Assembly (NCBI GenBank): GCA_018223385.1
Contig: JAGTTR010000007.1
Coordinates: 77,152 to 141,151 of the forward strand
DNA: 64,000 nucleotides
From: Oscillospiraceae bacterium Marseille-Q3528
GTDB taxonomy: Bacteria > Bacillota > Clostridia > Lachnospirales > Lachnospiraceae
Reading direction: 5' to 3'
This document shows positions 63,263-64,000 of the stretch, piece by piece. The notes below the pieces were generated by a model, which worked only from the letters and a program-made list of their open reading frames with translations, did no database searches and was not told where the DNA came from. Position 1 is the first letter of the stretch; each line of letters begins with the position of its first letter. The translations under genes and the position numbers were made by a program.

Positions 63263-63976
63263 ATGAAAAAGATATACGGCATTTTGAGTATCGTATCGGC
63301 GCTGGCTTTGATCGTGTGTATGCTGATCTCCAGCCTGGATCTGGTGGCATATTATGAACCGGGCTTTTATGAGAAGGAGTACCGGAAATATAACGTGCAG
63401 GAACCATTGAAAATGGAAATGACGGATATTCTCTATGTGACCGATGAAATGATGGATTACCTGAAGGGCTACCGGGCAGACCTGGTGGTGGAGACAACGG
63501 TAGACGGGAAAGAGCGGGAGTTTTTCAATGACCGGGAGAAGTCCCACATGGCGGATGTGCGGGATCTGTTTCTGGGTGGGATCCGCCTGCGCCGCCTGTT
63601 GCTTTTGCTGGTGATCGCCATTGTGGGAACACTTGTGTGTATGGACGAGCATCCGTTCCGGCGGCTGTCGAAAGGGTATCTCATCGGCAGCGGGGTATTT
63701 CTGGCGGCGCTGGGGGCGTTTGCGGCCTATGCCAGTCAGGATTTTACCCGGGCATTTACCCAGTTTCACCACGTTTTTTTCAACAATGACCTGTGGCTGC
63801 TGGATCCGAAGACCGATCTGCTCATCAACATGCTGCCGGAAGGCTTTTTCACGGATTTTGCCATCCACATGGGCGTGATATTTGCGGGCATGCTGGTGGT
63901 GCTGGCCGTTGTGTGCATCGTTTTTCTGATCGTGACCCGGCAGAAAAAGGGTGTGGCAAAGGAAGATATTTATTAG
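63263..63976 (+). CDS. TIGR01906-like integral membrane protein (DUF1461)
   Basis: A 237-residue protein with a first membrane segment at about 7-27, an outside domain of about 70 residues (with the MMDYL segment), three further segments, and a loop with FHHVFFNNDLWLLDP before the last one. I recognise this as the TIGR01906 pattern. Function is unknown. It lies 13 bases after sdaAA and is probably in the same transcript. The remaining 24 bases of the window carry nothing I can identify. Confidence 0.85.
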   Translation: MKKIYGILSIVSALALIVCMLISSLDLVAYYEPGFYEKEYRKYNVQEPLKMEMTDILYVTDEMMDYLKGYRADLVVETTVDGKEREFFNDREKSHMADVRDLFLGGIRLRRLLLLLVIAIVGTLVCMDEHPFRRLSKGYLIGSGVFLAALGAFAAYASQDFTRAFTQFHHVFFNNDLWLLDPKTDLLINMLPEGFFTDFAIHMGVIFAGMLVVLAVVCIVFLIVTRQKKGVAKEDIY

Positions 63977-64000
63977 AATAAGAAATAAACACAATAAGAT

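Overview
The window looks like a piece of a Gram-positive anaerobe chromosome, most probably a Lachnospiraceae-type Clostridia. The grounds are the families present (DUF5721- and DUF5688-like proteins, YqeG, a TIGR01906-type membrane protein, rubrerythrin, Fe-S L-serine dehydratase, a MetA with Glu111), strong AGGAGG ribosome sites, and GC-rich codon use outside one island. No species can be named from this alone.

Layout. 1-4850: end of a small unidentified gene, a PrsA-like foldase lipoprotein, a small alarmone synthetase, htpG under a clear promoter with a CIRCE operator, and a DUF5721-like protein. 5175-18512: a visibly AT-richer island holding a YhcG-type nuclease, a divergent XRE repressor with a perfect inverted-repeat operator, and a dense same-strand cassette. 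The cassette encodes three small WXG100-like proteins (motif W-x-D), a coiled-coil protein, a zinc-finger membrane protein, a 60-residue protein, a possible E2-like protein, a JAMM/JAB peptidase, an E1/ThiF-like enzyme, a 1467-residue FtsK/EssC-like ATPase, a WXG-like protein fused to a ParB/Srx-like domain, and an M48 membrane metallopeptidase. 18678-26857: degV, a CarD remnant, rpiB-(small membrane protein)-nrdR, an ABC-F protein with a threonine aldolase, an SDR, and an rsmH paralogue. 27051-44586: an MFS transporter, a complete five-gene peptide/nickel-type ABC transporter operon, truA, two Fe-S aldo/keto reductases, yqeG-pepP-efp, a DUF5688-like gene, tRNA-Arg(CCG), an SH3-domain protein, repeats and gdhA. 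44671-47107 (minus strand): an ECF-like sigma factor cluster with membrane proteins, one of them frameshifted, and a PrsW-like protease. 47274-63976: a pseudouridine synthase, ligA, cls, metA, a zinc phospholipase C-like protein, an amidohydrolase, small membrane proteins, an AgrC/AgrA-like two-component pair, a Fic protein, rubrerythrin, a second ABC-F, sdaAB/sdaAA, and a TIGR01906-like membrane protein.

How genes work together. The outstanding unit is 6858-18512. It joins type VII secretion-like parts (WXG-like proteins and an EssC-like ATPase) to a ubiquitin-like processing set (E1, JAMM, possible E2), with a candidate effector whose N-terminus matches a standalone WXG-like protein of the same operon. 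I see no classical ubiquitin-like protein and no transmembrane segment in the ATPase, so secretion is an inference. The XRE protein probably represses the cassette through the inverted repeat that overlaps its promoter. Elsewhere, the sigma factor, its membrane neighbours and PrsW suggest signalling by regulated intramembrane proteolysis.
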